Assembly (NCBI RefSeq): GCF_016741775.1
Contig: NZ_JAERRK010000001.1
Location: 186,001-250,000 of the forward strand
Source of the DNA: Streptomyces actinomycinicus
GTDB lineage: Bacteria; Actinomycetota; Actinomycetes; Streptomycetales; Streptomycetaceae
DNA length: 64,000 bases
Direction of reading: 5' to 3'
Under the pieces are notes generated by a model, which was given only the letters and a program-made list of their open reading frames with translations, did not search any database and was not told the DNA's origin. The position numbers and the translations under genes were made by a program. Shown piece after piece: positions 44,160 to 55,794 of this stretch (position 1 is the stretch's first letter; every line of letters starts with the position of its first letter).

Positions 44160-44990
44160 TCAGCCCTGCTGCCTCTGCTGCCTCGCGATCACGTCGGTGA
44201 GGTCGGCGGTGCGCGCGGCGGGCGGGGGCGTGACGCTGACCGTCTTGCCGAACTTCTCGAAGTCCATGGTCACCGTCATGGCACCCATCTTCTGCTTCAG
44301 CCGCACCGGGAGGTCGTCGGAGCCGACCCACACCTCCATGACGATCGAGCTCGCCCCGGTCGCCCGGCTCAGCGGGCTGCCCTCGCCGTAGGCGTCCTTG
44401 AGCTTGCCCATGTGGTCCTGGTCGACCACGGCACGGTAGTGCGTGGTGCTCCGGCCGTTCACGGTCTGCTTGCCGAGGTTCTCGGTGTCGTGGGCGTACT
44501 TCAGGCCCTTCATGGACGCCGAGGGGCTGCCGTTGTCGCCGGCGAGGGCCTGGGCGCCCTTCTTCCCGAACACGGCCGAACCGTCGACCTTGATCCAGTC
44601 CTTGCCCTTGTAGGGGCCGGCAGTGAAGGCGTCGACGTCGTAGTAGTAGACACCCTTGACGAACAGGACGTGCGTCTTCGGGGCGTGGTGCACGGCCTGC
44701 ATGTTCGCGGCCCTGGTGTCCATCTGCACGTCGAAGAGGTAACCGTCGCCCCAGGAGTAGGTGCCCTCCATGGCGATCGGGCCGCTGGTGCCGGTGTCGG
44801 TCGTCATGCGCACCTCGGCCGAGCCGAGGGCCTCCGTCCGGTCCGTCGCCCGGGTCAGCGCCGCCATCACGCCGTCGGCCTTGCCGACCGCCTTGACGGC
44901 CGACTGCGCGCTCTCCGTGCCGCAGCCGGAGACGGCCACCAGCGCCGCCGTCGTGCATCCCACCCAGGCAGCGGTGTGCCGCTTCCTCAT
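44160..44990 (-). CDS. LolA/LppX-like lipoprotein
   Basis: The 276-residue lipoprotein starts at ATG 44990 (a TTG 12 bases upstream is less likely). The lipobox VAVSGC puts the lipidated cysteine near residue 22. The mature part follows the pattern of actinobacterial LppX/LprAFG or LolA-like half-barrels: a threonine/alanine helix, then antiparallel strands such as SGPIAMEGTYSWGDGYLFD, HVLFVKGVYYYDVDAF and SIVMEVWVGSDDLPVRLKQK. It ends with FGKTVSVTPPPAARTADLTD. Such proteins sit outside the membrane and bind lipids or sense the envelope. No partner gene is adjacent. Confidence 0.85.
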   Translation of the reverse strand: MRKRHTAAWVGCTTAALVAVSGCGTESAQSAVKAVGKADGVMAALTRATDRTEALGSAEVRMTTDTGTSGPIAMEGTYSWGDGYLFDVQMDTRAANMQAVHHAPKTHVLFVKGVYYYDVDAFTAGPYKGKDWIKVDGSAVFGKKGAQALAGDNGSPSASMKGLKYAHDTENLGKQTVNGRSTTHYRAVVDQDHMGKLKDAYGEGSPLSRATGASSIVMEVWVGSDDLPVRLKQKMGAMTVTMDFEKFGKTVSVTPPPAARTADLTDVIARQQRQQG

Positions 44991-45164
44991 GTCCCACCCC
45001 AAATCCCGTGTGCCTGTCGTGCGGGGCGCACTCTATCGGCCACTACTGACATGAACGCGACCGATTTAGCGGTCCGGATAGCGGACAGCTGACATTTTTT
45101 TGAAACGTCGGTTGCGGTTCCCGTTCAGGCAGGACGAAACGGGTGACGAAGGAGATGGCGCGAG

Positions 45165-45242
45165 ATGTCCTTCGAAACCAAGGTCACATCCGGCTGGGGC
45201 TTGATGGATGCACCAATCGGGCGTCATGACCTGGGAAAGTGA
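45165..45242 (+). CDS. candidate 25-codon small ORF (uncertain)
   Basis: ATG 45165 has AAGGAG ten bases upstream and opens a frame of 25 residues (MSFETKVTSGWGLMDAPIGR, then HDLGK). Codon third positions are less G+C-biased than in neighbouring genes (about one third are A/T), so it may not be translated. It lies in the 431-base space (44991-45421) upstream of the permease gene and could be a leader peptide. No similarity is recognised. Confidence 0.2.
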   Translation: MSFETKVTSGWGLMDAPIGRHDLGK

Positions 45243-45421
45243 TGTGACGCCTGATCCTTCGTAAGTACGGATTCCGAAGGTAAACGGGCATTGACGTGCT
45301 GGTTTTCGTCGGGGTTCGCTATGCAGCGCCGGGAGCGGACGAGATGACGTACGACGATCCGCCGGAGGCGATAGCGCTCCCGCCCCCCACCCTCATCGCA
45401 CGAGTCGATCGGAACCGCCGT

Positions 45422-46885
45422 ATGAGCGACACGCTCCAGAAGTCCGTGGCCGACACCGCCCCAGCCCCCGCACCGGGGCTGAAGCGTTCCATCGGTGTCG
45501 TCGGCGGCACCCTGCTGACGCTGTCCTGCGTCACGCCCGCCTCCACGCTCTTCGTCGTCGTCCCCGACCTGTTCGGTTCCCTCGGCACCGCCACCGCCCT
45601 GACGATCGCCATCGGCTCCCTCCTCTGTATCGCCGTGGCCTTCTGTTACTCCGAGCTGGGCACCCTCATCCCCAGCGCGGGCGGCGAGTACGCCATGGTG
45701 TCGACGATGGCCGGGCGGCTCGCCGGCTGGCTGGTGTTCGTGCTGTCCCTGCTGGTCGTGATGATCGTCCCGCCGGTGATCGCCATGGGCACGGCGGACT
45801 ACCTCGCCCCGATCGTCCACCTCGACCCGTCGATGACCGGTGCCGGCGTCATGCTGCTCGCGACCCTCGCCGGCCTGCTCGACCTGCGCGCCAACGCCTG
45901 GATCACCGGCATCTTCCTGGTCCTGGAGGTCGTCGCCGCCGGCGTCGTCGCCGTGCTCGGCTTCTCGCACAGCCACCGCGGGGCGGGCAGCCTGGTCTCC
46001 CTCCAGGTGGCCGGCGCGAACGGCCACACGGACACCGTGACGGCCATGCTGGTGGTCTCCGGGCTCGCCATCGCCCTCTTCGTCACGCAGGGCTTCTCGA
46101 CCGCCGTCTACCTCTCCGAGGAACTCGAGAACCCGCGCCGCAACGTCGCCCGCACCGTGCTGGCCACCCTCGCGATCTCCACCGTCGTCATCCTCGTGCC
46201 GGTCGCCGCCATCACCATGGGCGCCGGGAGCCTGACGGAGCTGACCGGCGGCGACATCAGCTCCATGGTCACCGCCTGGTCCAACTCCGCGGTCGGCACC
46301 TTCGTCAGCCTCTGCGTGGCCCTCGCGATCATCAACGCGGGCATCGTCATGGTCATCCAGAACTCCCGGGTGCTGTTCGCCTCCGCCCGCGACAAGGCCT
46401 GGCCCGGCCCGGTCAACACCGTCTTCGCCAAGCTCGGCCGCTTCGGCTCCCCCTGGGTCGCCACGCTCGCCGTCGGTGTCCCCGGCGCGGTGCTCTGCTT
46501 CGTCAACCTGGACACCCTGTACGGCGTCACCGGCGTCTCGGTGACCGGCATGTACCTGCTGGTCGCGGTCGCCGCCCTGCTGAGCCGCCGCGGCTCCCAC
46601 AAGCACACACCCGCCTGGCGGATGCCGCTGTGGCCCGCGGTGCCGGTCCTGCTGATCGCCGTCCTCGCCTACATCCTGACCCAGCAGGAGACCGGCTACC
46701 TGCTGTGGACCGGCGGCATCACCGCCGCCGCCACCCTCTACTGGGCCCTGTACCTGCGTCCGCGCCGCGACACCCGCTGGCTGGTGTCGATCCCGGAGGA
46801 CGCCCGGCTGCCGGAGGTCCACCTGCCCGCCCAGGCCCAGGAGTCCCCGCTGCCCGACCCGGCCGCCGACCCGGCCCGGGCCTGA
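45422..46885 (+). CDS. APC-family amino acid permease
   Basis: The 487-residue permease has about twelve hydrophobic segments. APC features are GVVGGTLLTLSCVTPASTLF in helix 1 and ELGTLIPSAGGEYAMVSTMAG in helices 2-3. A conserved cytoplasmic loop, YLSEELENPRRNVARTV, follows helix 6. It probably imports amino acids or amines by proton or antiport coupling. ATG 45422 (MSDTLQKS) is used because coding bias begins there; ATG 45344, with GGGAG eight bases upstream, would add 26 residues and is a real alternative. A 19-bp-stem terminator follows. Substrate is not predictable. Confidence 0.85.
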   Translation: MSDTLQKSVADTAPAPAPGLKRSIGVVGGTLLTLSCVTPASTLFVVVPDLFGSLGTATALTIAIGSLLCIAVAFCYSELGTLIPSAGGEYAMVSTMAGRLAGWLVFVLSLLVVMIVPPVIAMGTADYLAPIVHLDPSMTGAGVMLLATLAGLLDLRANAWITGIFLVLEVVAAGVVAVLGFSHSHRGAGSLVSLQVAGANGHTDTVTAMLVVSGLAIALFVTQGFSTAVYLSEELENPRRNVARTVLATLAISTVVILVPVAAITMGAGSLTELTGGDISSMVTAWSNSAVGTFVSLCVALAIINAGIVMVIQNSRVLFASARDKAWPGPVNTVFAKLGRFGSPWVATLAVGVPGAVLCFVNLDTLYGVTGVSVTGMYLLVAVAALLSRRGSHKHTPAWRMPLWPAVPVLLIAVLAYILTQQETGYLLWTGGITAAATLYWALYLRPRRDTRWLVSIPEDARLPEVHLPAQAQESPLPDPAADPARA

Positions 46886-46926
46886 ACCGCGGCCGGGGGT
46901 GCCTCCCCCGACACCCCCGTCCGCAG

Positions 46927-46975
46927 GCCGCCGCCCCCGTCACCCACTGCCAGGTTGGGTGCCGGGGGCGGCGGC
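46927..46975 (+). terminator. long hairpin terminator after the permease gene
   Basis: GCCGCCGCCCCCG + CACCCA (46927-46946) pairs with TGGGTG + CGGGGGCGGCGGC (46956-46975), with one unpaired base on each side and a 9-base loop. Confidence 0.8.
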
Positions 46976-47088
46976 GTTCGCGTACCGCGCCCGGTGTACG
47001 CCGGGCCGGGGCCGTACTCCTCGAGGAGGGGCCGGGGTTCCGCCCCACGGCAGCAGCGGTTCCCGGTGGCGGCCCGTACCGTTGACGC

Positions 47089-49736
<2,648 letters not shown>

Positions 49737-49740
<4 letters not shown>

Positions 49741-50591
49741 GCACGCTCACCGAGGTCGCCTCCGGCTATCAGGCGGGCCGCACCCTGCCGCTGCGGGTGG
49801 AGCTGGCCCGCCAGCTCAAGCGGCGCCGCACCCTGGTCATGGGCGCGATCCTGGGCGTACTGCCGTTCGTGCTGCTGATCGCCTTCGCCGTCGGCGGTGA
49901 CCCAGGCAGCCGGAACGGCCAGATCACCCTGATGGACACGGCCACCGCCTCCGGAGCCAACTTCGCCGCCGTGAACCTCTTCGTCTCGGCGGGCTTCCTG
50001 CTGGTGATCCCGGTCGCCCTGTTCTGCGGGGACACGGTCGCCTCGGAGGCGAGCTGGTCCTCGCTGCGCTATCTGCTCGCCGCGCCCGTGCCCCGGGCCC
50101 GGCTGCTGTGGTCCAAGCTCGCCGTGGCGCTCGGGCTGAGCCTCGCCGCGATGCTGCTGCTGCCGCTGGTGGCCCTCGCCGCCGGTACGGCCGCCTACGG
50201 CTGGGGGCCTCTGCAGATACCGACCGGCGGCGCGCTGGACACCGGCACGGCGGCCCAGCGGCTGGCACTGGCCGTGGCGTACGTCTTCGTGTCCCAGCTG
50301 GTCACGGCCGCGCTGGCGTTCTGGCTGTCGACGAAGACGGACGCCCCGCTGGGCGCGGTCGGCGGCGCGGTCGGCCTCACCATCGTCGGCAACGTCCTGG
50401 ACGCCGTCACCGCCCTCGGCCACTGGCGCGACTTCCTGCCCGCACACTGGCAGTTCGCCTGGGCCGACGCCGTCCAGCCGCATCCCGAGTGGTCCGGCAT
50501 GATCCAGGGCACCGCGCTCTCCGTCACGTACGCCCTGGTGCTGTTCGCCCTGGCGTTCCGCGGCTTCGCGCGCAAGGACGTCGTCAGCTAG
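49737..50591 (+). CDS. ABC-2 type permease partner of the hydrolase-ATPase fusion
   Basis: The 284-residue membrane protein starts at ATG 49737 in an ATGA overlap with the fusion gene. It has about six hydrophobic segments, an early cytoplasmic ELARQLKRRRTLVMG element, then SEASWSSLRYLLAAPVPRARLLWSKL, the usual ABC-2/NatB-type coupling loop. With the ATPase half of the fusion it should form the transport pore. Substrate and direction are unknown, but ABC-2 permeases without binding proteins are usually exporters. Confidence 0.9.
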
Positions 50592-50700
50592 ACCGCCGCC
50601 GGCCGATCCCGTCCGCCCCATTGACCTTCTCTTACCTGTGAGTAAGTTAGCTGTCCCGCACAGGGATTCGGCACGCCACGCACCGCGACCGGGAGCCGTC

Positions 50701-52719
50701 ATGGGCGCACGCAGGGATCTGGAACGGGCACGGAGGCGCACCGGTCCGGCGGCTCGCGCCCCGGTGGAGGTCGTCCGGGACGCGACCGGCACGGTCCGTG
50801 AGGTGCGTGCCGCGCCCCTGGCACCCCCGCTCACCACGGGTTCCCTGGCCGATCTGCCCTTCGCACACGCGGCCGAGGCGCCGGACGCGGTGCTGCTGCG
50901 CCGCCGCGGGCAGGGCGCCTGGCAGCCGGTCACGGCGGCCGTGTTCGCCACGGAGGTGACCGCCGCCGCCAAGGGCCTGATCGCCGCCGGACTCGAACCC
51001 GGCGGCCGGGTCGTCGTCATGTCCCGCACCCGTTACGAGTGGACCGTCCTGGACTTCGCCGTCTGGGCGGCCGGCGGCCAGTCCGTGCCGGTCTACCCGA
51101 CCTCCTCCGCCGAACAGGTCGAGTGGATCGTCCGCGACTCCGGCGCCCGGTTCGCCGTCACCGAGACCGCCGAGCACACGGCCGTCGTGACCGCCGGCAC
51201 GGCCGGCCACCCCCGGCCGCCGCGGATGTGGCAGATCGACCCGGGTACCCCGGGCGGCGCAGCGCCCCGAGACGGCACGGGGGACCGCACGGCGGTCCAC
51301 GACGTCGCAGCCGGTCCACGGCCCGCGACGGCCCGCCCGGCGGAACCCCTGGCCGGCCTCGTCGCACTCGGCCGGGACGTCCCCGACGACGACGTCACCA
51401 AGCGGCGCGGCGCACTGACCCCCGACACCATCGCCACCGTCTGCTACACCTCCGGCACCACCGGCCGACCCAAGGGCTGCGTGCTCACCCACGCCAACCT
51501 GCACGCCGAGGCCGCCAACGCCGTCGAGCTGCTGCACCCCGTCTTCCGGGCCGCCACCGGCCTGGACGCCTCCACACTGCTCTTCATGCCGCTCGCCCAC
51601 ATCCTCGGCCGCACCCTGCAGCTCGCCTGCCTGCTGGCCCGGATCGAGACCGGCCACTTCCCGAGCGTGAAACCCGACGAACTGCGGCCCGCGCTCAAAG
51701 AGTTCCGGCCCACGTTCCTGGTCGGGGTGCCGTACCTCTTCGAGAAGATCCACGACACCGGGCGCGCCACCGCCGAGAAGATCGGCCGCGCCGCCTCCTT
51801 CGACCGCGCCGAGCGCATCGCCGTCCGCTTCGCCGAGGCCCACCTGCGCAAGTTCCTCGGCACCGGCAAGGGGCCCGGTCCCGGCCTGTACGCCGCCTGG
51901 GCCCTGTACGACCTGCTGGTCTACCGCCGTATCCGCGGCGAGCTGGGCGGCCGGGTGCGGTACGCCATCAGCGGCGGCTCCCCGCTCGACCGCAACCTCA
52001 GCCTGTTCTTCCACGCGGCCGGCATCGTCGTGTACGAGGGCTACGGCCTGACCGAGACCTCCGCCGCCGCCACCCTCGTGCCCCCGCTCGGCCCCCGCCC
52101 CGGCACGGTCGGCCTGCCGGTCCCCGGGGTGTCCGTACGCATCGCCGACGACGGCGAGGTGCTGATCAAGGGCGGGATCGTCTTCGGGTCGTACTGGAAC
52201 GACCCCGCCGCCACGGACGCCGTGCTCCACGACGGCTGGTTCGCCTCCGGCGACCTCGGTGCGCTCGACGAGGACGGCTACCTCACCATCACCGGCCGCA
52301 AGAAGGACCTCCTCGTCACCTCCGGCGGCAAGAACGTCGCCCCGGCCGTCCTGGAGGACCGGCTGCGCAGCCGGTCGCCCGTCGGCCAGTGCCTGGTCGT
52401 CGGGGACAACCGGCCCTTCGTCGCCGCCCTGATCACCCTGGACCCGGAGGCGGTCGCCCACTGGCTGGCCGTCCGGGGGCTGCCGCGGGACACCCCGACG
52501 GCCGAGCTGCTCCGCGACGAGCGGCTGCGCGCCGAGGTGCAGAAAGCAGTCGACTACGCCAACGAGGCCGTCTCCCGGGCCGAGTCCATCCGCGCCTTCG
52601 CCCTCGTGGAAGGGGAGTTCACCGAGGAGAACGGACTGCTGACCCCCTCGCTGAAGGTCAAGCGGCACGCGGTCACGGCCGCGTACGCCGAGCAGATCGA
52701 GGCGCTGTACCGCCGCTGA
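50701..52719 (+). CDS. long-chain fatty acid-CoA ligase (AMP-forming)
   Basis: The 672-residue adenylate-forming enzyme starts at ATG 50701, with GGGAG five bases upstream; the in-frame GTG 50638 has no ribosome-binding site. AMP-binding core motifs are YTSGTTGRPKGCVLTHANL, the GYGLTETSAAATL motif, DGWFASGDLGALDEDGYL, and ITGRKKDLLVTSGGKNVAP with the C-terminal catalytic region. Membrane-associated long-chain acyl-CoA synthetases of this length are typical. It makes acyl-CoA for lipid synthesis or beta-oxidation. A nested hairpin terminator is shared with the convergent rdlB gene. Confidence 0.92.
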   Translation: MGARRDLERARRRTGPAARAPVEVVRDATGTVREVRAAPLAPPLTTGSLADLPFAHAAEAPDAVLLRRRGQGAWQPVTAAVFATEVTAAAKGLIAAGLEPGGRVVVMSRTRYEWTVLDFAVWAAGGQSVPVYPTSSAEQVEWIVRDSGARFAVTETAEHTAVVTAGTAGHPRPPRMWQIDPGTPGGAAPRDGTGDRTAVHDVAAGPRPATARPAEPLAGLVALGRDVPDDDVTKRRGALTPDTIATVCYTSGTTGRPKGCVLTHANLHAEAANAVELLHPVFRAATGLDASTLLFMPLAHILGRTLQLACLLARIETGHFPSVKPDELRPALKEFRPTFLVGVPYLFEKIHDTGRATAEKIGRAASFDRAERIAVRFAEAHLRKFLGTGKGPGPGLYAAWALYDLLVYRRIRGELGGRVRYAISGGSPLDRNLSLFFHAAGIVVYEGYGLTETSAAATLVPPLGPRPGTVGLPVPGVSVRIADDGEVLIKGGIVFGSYWNDPAATDAVLHDGWFASGDLGALDEDGYLTITGRKKDLLVTSGGKNVAPAVLEDRLRSRSPVGQCLVVGDNRPFVAALITLDPEAVAHWLAVRGLPRDTPTAELLRDERLRAEVQKAVDYANEAVSRAESIRAFALVEGEFTEENGLLTPSLKVKRHAVTAAYAEQIEALYRR

Positions 52720-52725
52720 AACGGC

Positions 52726-52760
52726 GGAGCGGGCCGCCGAGCCACTCGGCGACCCGCTCC
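52726..52760. terminator. nested hairpin terminator between the acyl-CoA ligase and rdlB genes
   Basis: GGAGCGGG (52726-52733) pairs with CCCGCTCC (52753-52760), and inside it GCCGA (52736-52740) pairs with TCGGC (52746-52750). It serves convergent transcripts. Confidence 0.75.
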
Positions 52761-52771
52761 TGCGGCCGGGA

Positions 52772-53176
52772 TCAGCTGCCCGCCTCGGTGTTCTGGGACA
52801 GGACCGACACGTCCTCCAGCAGGTGCGCCAGCGCGCCGTCGCGCTTGACGTTCGAGGAGTTCTCGGTGCACTGCTGCTGCATGTGGTCCGACAGGATCGG
52901 CAGGTCCTGGACATTGACGCCGATGAGGGCGCCGACTCCCACCGGAATGTCGTTGACCGCGATGCACGGCTTGTTGAACGAGCCCTGGATCAGGGCGATC
53001 TGCGGGCTCATGTTCCCGTACGTGGCCGAGTTCCCGTAGCTCTGCCACCCCGCGTTGCCGTTCGCGACGGTCGGGCCGTCGTCGTTGCCGATCGCCAGCG
53101 CCTGCGGTGCCGCGGCAGCGGAGGCGCCCACGGCGGAAGCGGCGACGGCCGCAGTGGCAACAATCTTCTTGATCAC
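52772..53176 (-). CDS. rdlB: rodlin RdlB
   Basis: The 134-residue precursor (MIKKIVATAAVAASAVGASA, cleavage near ALA-I) belongs to the rodlins, which organise chaplin amyloid into paired rodlets on aerial hyphae and spores. The mature part starts [19 protein letters not shown] and has two cysteines (KPCIAVNDIPVGV and MQQQCTENSS). It ends with a charged tail (KRDGALAHLLEDVSVLS). It is divergent from rdlA over a 247-base promoter region, as in other Streptomyces. RdlA/B identity is assigned from gene order and similarity remembered for S. coelicolor. Confidence 0.9.
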   Translation of the reverse strand: MIKKIVATAAVAASAVGASAAAAPQALAIGNDDGPTVANGNAGWQSYGNSATYGNMSPQIALIQGSFNKPCIAVNDIPVGVGALIGVNVQDLPILSDHMQQQCTENSSNVKRDGALAHLLEDVSVLSQNTEAGS

Positions 53177-53423
53177 TGGCCAGTCCTTTCTGAGGAAACC
53201 CCGTCCACCGGAGCCATCTGGTCAACTCCGCGGGGTGCCGGTGGTTTCTCCCGTTCACCCCGACGGCCGACGGGGCGGACTGGTCGTGTGTTTTTCGGAT
53301 TGGTGACCTCCCGTCACCTCCCGGGCGTTTGCGATCCAACCGAGTGAATCAGCGGAACCATTCCCGATGCGCCGGGTTGATCTCGCCGTAGGGCATGCGT
53401 CGCTACGAGGAAAGGAACGCGAA

Positions 53424-53822
53424 GTGCTCAAGAAGGCAATGGTCGCCGCTGCGACCGCCGCTTCTGTCGTGGGAATGGCGGTGGCGGCCGCGCCGCAGGC
53501 GCTTGCCATCGGCAACGACGACGGACCGACCGTCGCGAATGGCAATGGTGCCGTGTCGTCGTTCGGCAACTCGGCGACGAAGGGCGACATGAGCCCGCAG
53601 CTCTCGCTGGTGCAGGGCACGCTCAACAAGCCGTGTGTCGGCGTCCAGGACGTCGACGTCGCCGTCGACGCCCTCATCGGTGTCACGGTCCAGGACATCC
53701 CGATCGCGTCGGACCACCTGCAGCAGCAGTGCTCCGACAACTCCTCGAACAGCAAGCGGGACGGTGCCGTCTCGCACGTTCTGGAGGACCTGTCGGTTCT
53801 CTCGGCCAACGGCGAAGGCTGA
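53424..53822 (+). CDS. rdlA: rodlin RdlA
   Basis: The 132-residue precursor starts at GTG 53424, with GAGGAAAGGA upstream; the longer frame from 53367 is not supported. Signal peptide [20 protein letters not shown] is cleaved near ALA-I. The mature chain is parallel to Rdl[14 protein letters not shown], then [33 protein letters not shown] and [17 protein letters not shown]. It is secreted to the aerial hypha surface. A strong terminator with T-run follows at 53835-53881, then the short chaplin gene. Confidence 0.92.
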   Translation: MLKKAMVAAATAASVVGMAVAAAPQALAIGNDDGPTVANGNGAVSSFGNSATKGDMSPQLSLVQGTLNKPCVGVQDVDVAVDALIGVTVQDIPIASDHLQQQCSDNSSNSKRDGAVSHVLEDLSVLSANGEG

Positions 53823-53834
53823 GCCGTCCTGGCC

Positions 53835-53881
53835 GGCCCGGGCCGCCCGCTGCATCGTCTGCGGGCCGCCCGGGCCTTTTT
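53835..53881 (+). terminator. rdlA terminator with T-run
   Basis: GGCCCGGGC..GCCCGC (53835-53850) pairs with GCGGGC..GCCCGGGCC (53861-53876) with one C/C mismatch, followed by TTTTT (53877-53881). Confidence 0.88.
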
Positions 53882-54059
53882 CGCGAATTCAGAAGAGGGA
53901 AAACGTATGAGGAAACGGTGCGATCGGGTGATTGTCGCGCGATCCGCGTTCCGTGCTCTCCCGTTGTGTCAATCCCTCGTTCCGTGTCGTGCCCGTTCTC
54001 GTGGTGCGCACACGGTTCTGGCCGTCATCGGGGCATGACCCCAGAGGAAGGGACTATTC

Positions 54060-54287
54060 ATGAAGAAGACCGCTGCTCTCGTTACGGGTGCCATCCTGGC
54101 CCTGGGCCTGGCCGGACCCGCCTTCGCCGACGCCGACGCCACGGGCACGGCCAACAACTCCCCGGGCGTCCTGTCCGGCAACGTCGTCCAGGTCCCGATC
54201 CACATCCCGATCAACCTCTGCGGCAACACGATCGACATCATCGCCCTGCTGAACCCGGCGCTCGCCAACCACTGCTCCAACAGCTGA
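54060..54287 (+). CDS. chpD: short chaplin
   Basis: The 75-residue precursor has a signal peptide MKKTAALVTGAILALGLAGP ending near AFA-D (residue 23-24). It has one chaplin domain: NNSPGVLSGNVVQVPIHIPI, then NLCGNTIDIIALLNPALANH and CSNS. Two cysteines flank the amyloid core. Short chaplins are secreted and self-assemble into surface fibrils that make aerial hyphae hydrophobic. ATG 54060 follows GAGGAAGGG. Its place next to rdlA is that of chpD in S. coelicolor, so the symbol rests on synteny. A hairpin terminator lies at 54324-54372. Confidence 0.92.
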   Translation: MKKTAALVTGAILALGLAGPAFADADATGTANNSPGVLSGNVVQVPIHIPINLCGNTIDIIALLNPALANHCSNS

Positions 54288-54323
54288 CGGCGCAGCACGT
54301 CACACCAGCCCCGGCTGTGTACC

Positions 54324-54372
54324 GGCCGGCCTCGGACGCGTCGAACACCGGTTCTTCGCCCCGAGGCCGGCC
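54324..54372 (+). terminator. chaplin gene terminator
   Basis: GGCCGGCCTCGG (54324-54335) pairs perfectly with CCGAGGCCGGCC (54361-54372), a 12-bp stem with a 25-base loop. The remaining bases to 54537 hold no gene. Confidence 0.7.
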
Positions 54373-54537
54373 TCTCCACTTCCATGAGCAGGAACAGCAC
54401 AGCATGCGCCTCCCGCCGGGGAGCACAGCACGCTTCGGGGCGGCGGGCACGGTACGCCTCCCGGCGCGGGCCAGACCCCGCCTGCGCACGCCGGCGGTGG
54501 CGGTGCGCCCCCTCCGCCCCGCCGGCCCCGCCACCGC

Positions 54538-55794
54538 TCAGCCTCGTACCGTCTCCGGTTCCCCGGTGGGCCGGGCGGCCGGGATCTGCCGGTGCGCCGG
54601 GCCCTTGCGCAGCCGTCGCCTCACCCCGCGTACCAGCGTGCCCGCCGTGAAGGCCGCGCCGTGCACGAACCGCATCGCCGGACCGAAGCCCGAGGCCGTG
54701 ATCAGACCGGCCAGGAACAGACCGGGATACGAGGACTCGAACTCCGGCCCCACCGCCGGTGCGCCGTCGGCGCCCGTCGCCAGCAGCGCGCGCAGGTCGG
54801 GGGAGAGCAGCCGCAGCCGGTCACGGGTGGCCCGGAACCCGGTCGCGGCGATGACGTGCCCGGTCTCCAGCACCACCGGACCGCCCCGCCGGGACAGGGT
54901 CTCCAGGCGCAGCCCTTCCGGGACCTCGTGGGCCGTCACCACCTCACGGCCGAGCAGCAGTTCCACCCGGTGTTCCACCCGCTCGCGCACCCACCAGGCG
55001 CCGGCCGGACCGAGCGCGCCGGCCGCGATCCGGGTCCGGGTGCGCTCGGGCAGCCGCCGGTACAGGCCGGGCCGCTCGGCGTAGAACCAGTTCCGCCAGC
55101 CGGGGCCGAGGCCACTGTGCGGGGAGCGGGCCGAACGCCACCAGGGGCGCTCCCACGGTGGTGGCGCGTCGTTCCAGCACAGCCGGTCGGCGCGGGCCAG
55201 CACCCGTACCCGGGTGCCCTGTTCGGTGAGGAGCGCGGCCGTCTCCAGGGCCGCCTGACCGCCGCCGATCACGGTGACGTCCTGGTCGCGGAACCGGCCG
55301 AGGCCGCCGTGGTGACTGCTGTGCGACACCAGATCCGCCGGCAGGCCGTGCAGGGCGGCCGGGACCTCGGCGAACGGCAGTACGCCCACGGCCAGCGCGA
55401 CCGTCCTCGCGGTGCAGGCCTCCCCGTCCTCGGCGACGGCCTCGAAGCCGCCCGCGCACCGTGCGACCCGGACCACGGTGCGCTCGTCGACGCCGGGGAC
55501 GGCGTTGCGTGCGAACCACAGGCCGTACTCGGCGAACACCTCCAGCGGGATCGGCTCGGCGTGCCGGGCCGTGATGCCGCGGAAGGCGCAGAAGACGTCG
55601 AGCCGCCAGCGGCCCTCGGGGTCCGACAGGTTGGAGGCCCACGGCTCCGACTTCAGGAACATGCCGCTGGGCATGTGGTCCCGCCAGGAGGCCATGGGCC
55701 GCCCGAAGACGCGGACCTTGAGCCCGGCCGTGGCGGCGTGCGACGCGATGGACAGGCCGTACGGGCCGGCGCCCACCACCAGCAGGTCGTACAT
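54538..55794 (-). CDS. FAD-dependent oxidoreductase / N-hydroxylating monooxygenase-like protein
   Basis: The 418-residue flavoprotein has an FAD-binding VVGAGPYGLSIASHAA at residues 6-21 and a second nucleotide motif VIGGGQAALETAALL near 170. An ATGFRAT motif lies near the C terminus, followed by a segment with GPEFESSYPGLFLAG. The pattern GRPMASWRDHMPSGMFLKSEPWASNL resembles flavin monooxygenases and amine/ornithine N-hydroxylases. Its start overlaps the ATP-grasp stop as TGATG, so the two are translationally coupled. A two-step modification of a small amino or carboxyl substrate is likely; the product is unknown. Confidence 0.85.
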   Translation of the reverse strand: MYDLLVVGAGPYGLSIASHAATAGLKVRVFGRPMASWRDHMPSGMFLKSEPWASNLSDPEGRWRLDVFCAFRGITARHAEPIPLEVFAEYGLWFARNAVPGVDERTVVRVARCAGGFEAVAEDGEACTARTVALAVGVLPFAEVPAALHGLPADLVSHSSHHGGLGRFRDQDVTVIGGGQAALETAALLTEQGTRVRVLARADRLCWNDAPPPWERPWWRSARSPHSGLGPGWRNWFYAERPGLYRRLPERTRTRIAAGALGPAGAWWVRERVEHRVELLLGREVVTAHEVPEGLRLETLSRRGGPVVLETGHVIAATGFRATRDRLRLLSPDLRALLATGADGAPAVGPEFESSYPGLFLAGLITASGFGPAMRFVHGAAFTAGTLVRGVRRRLRKGPAHRQIPAARPTGEPETVRG

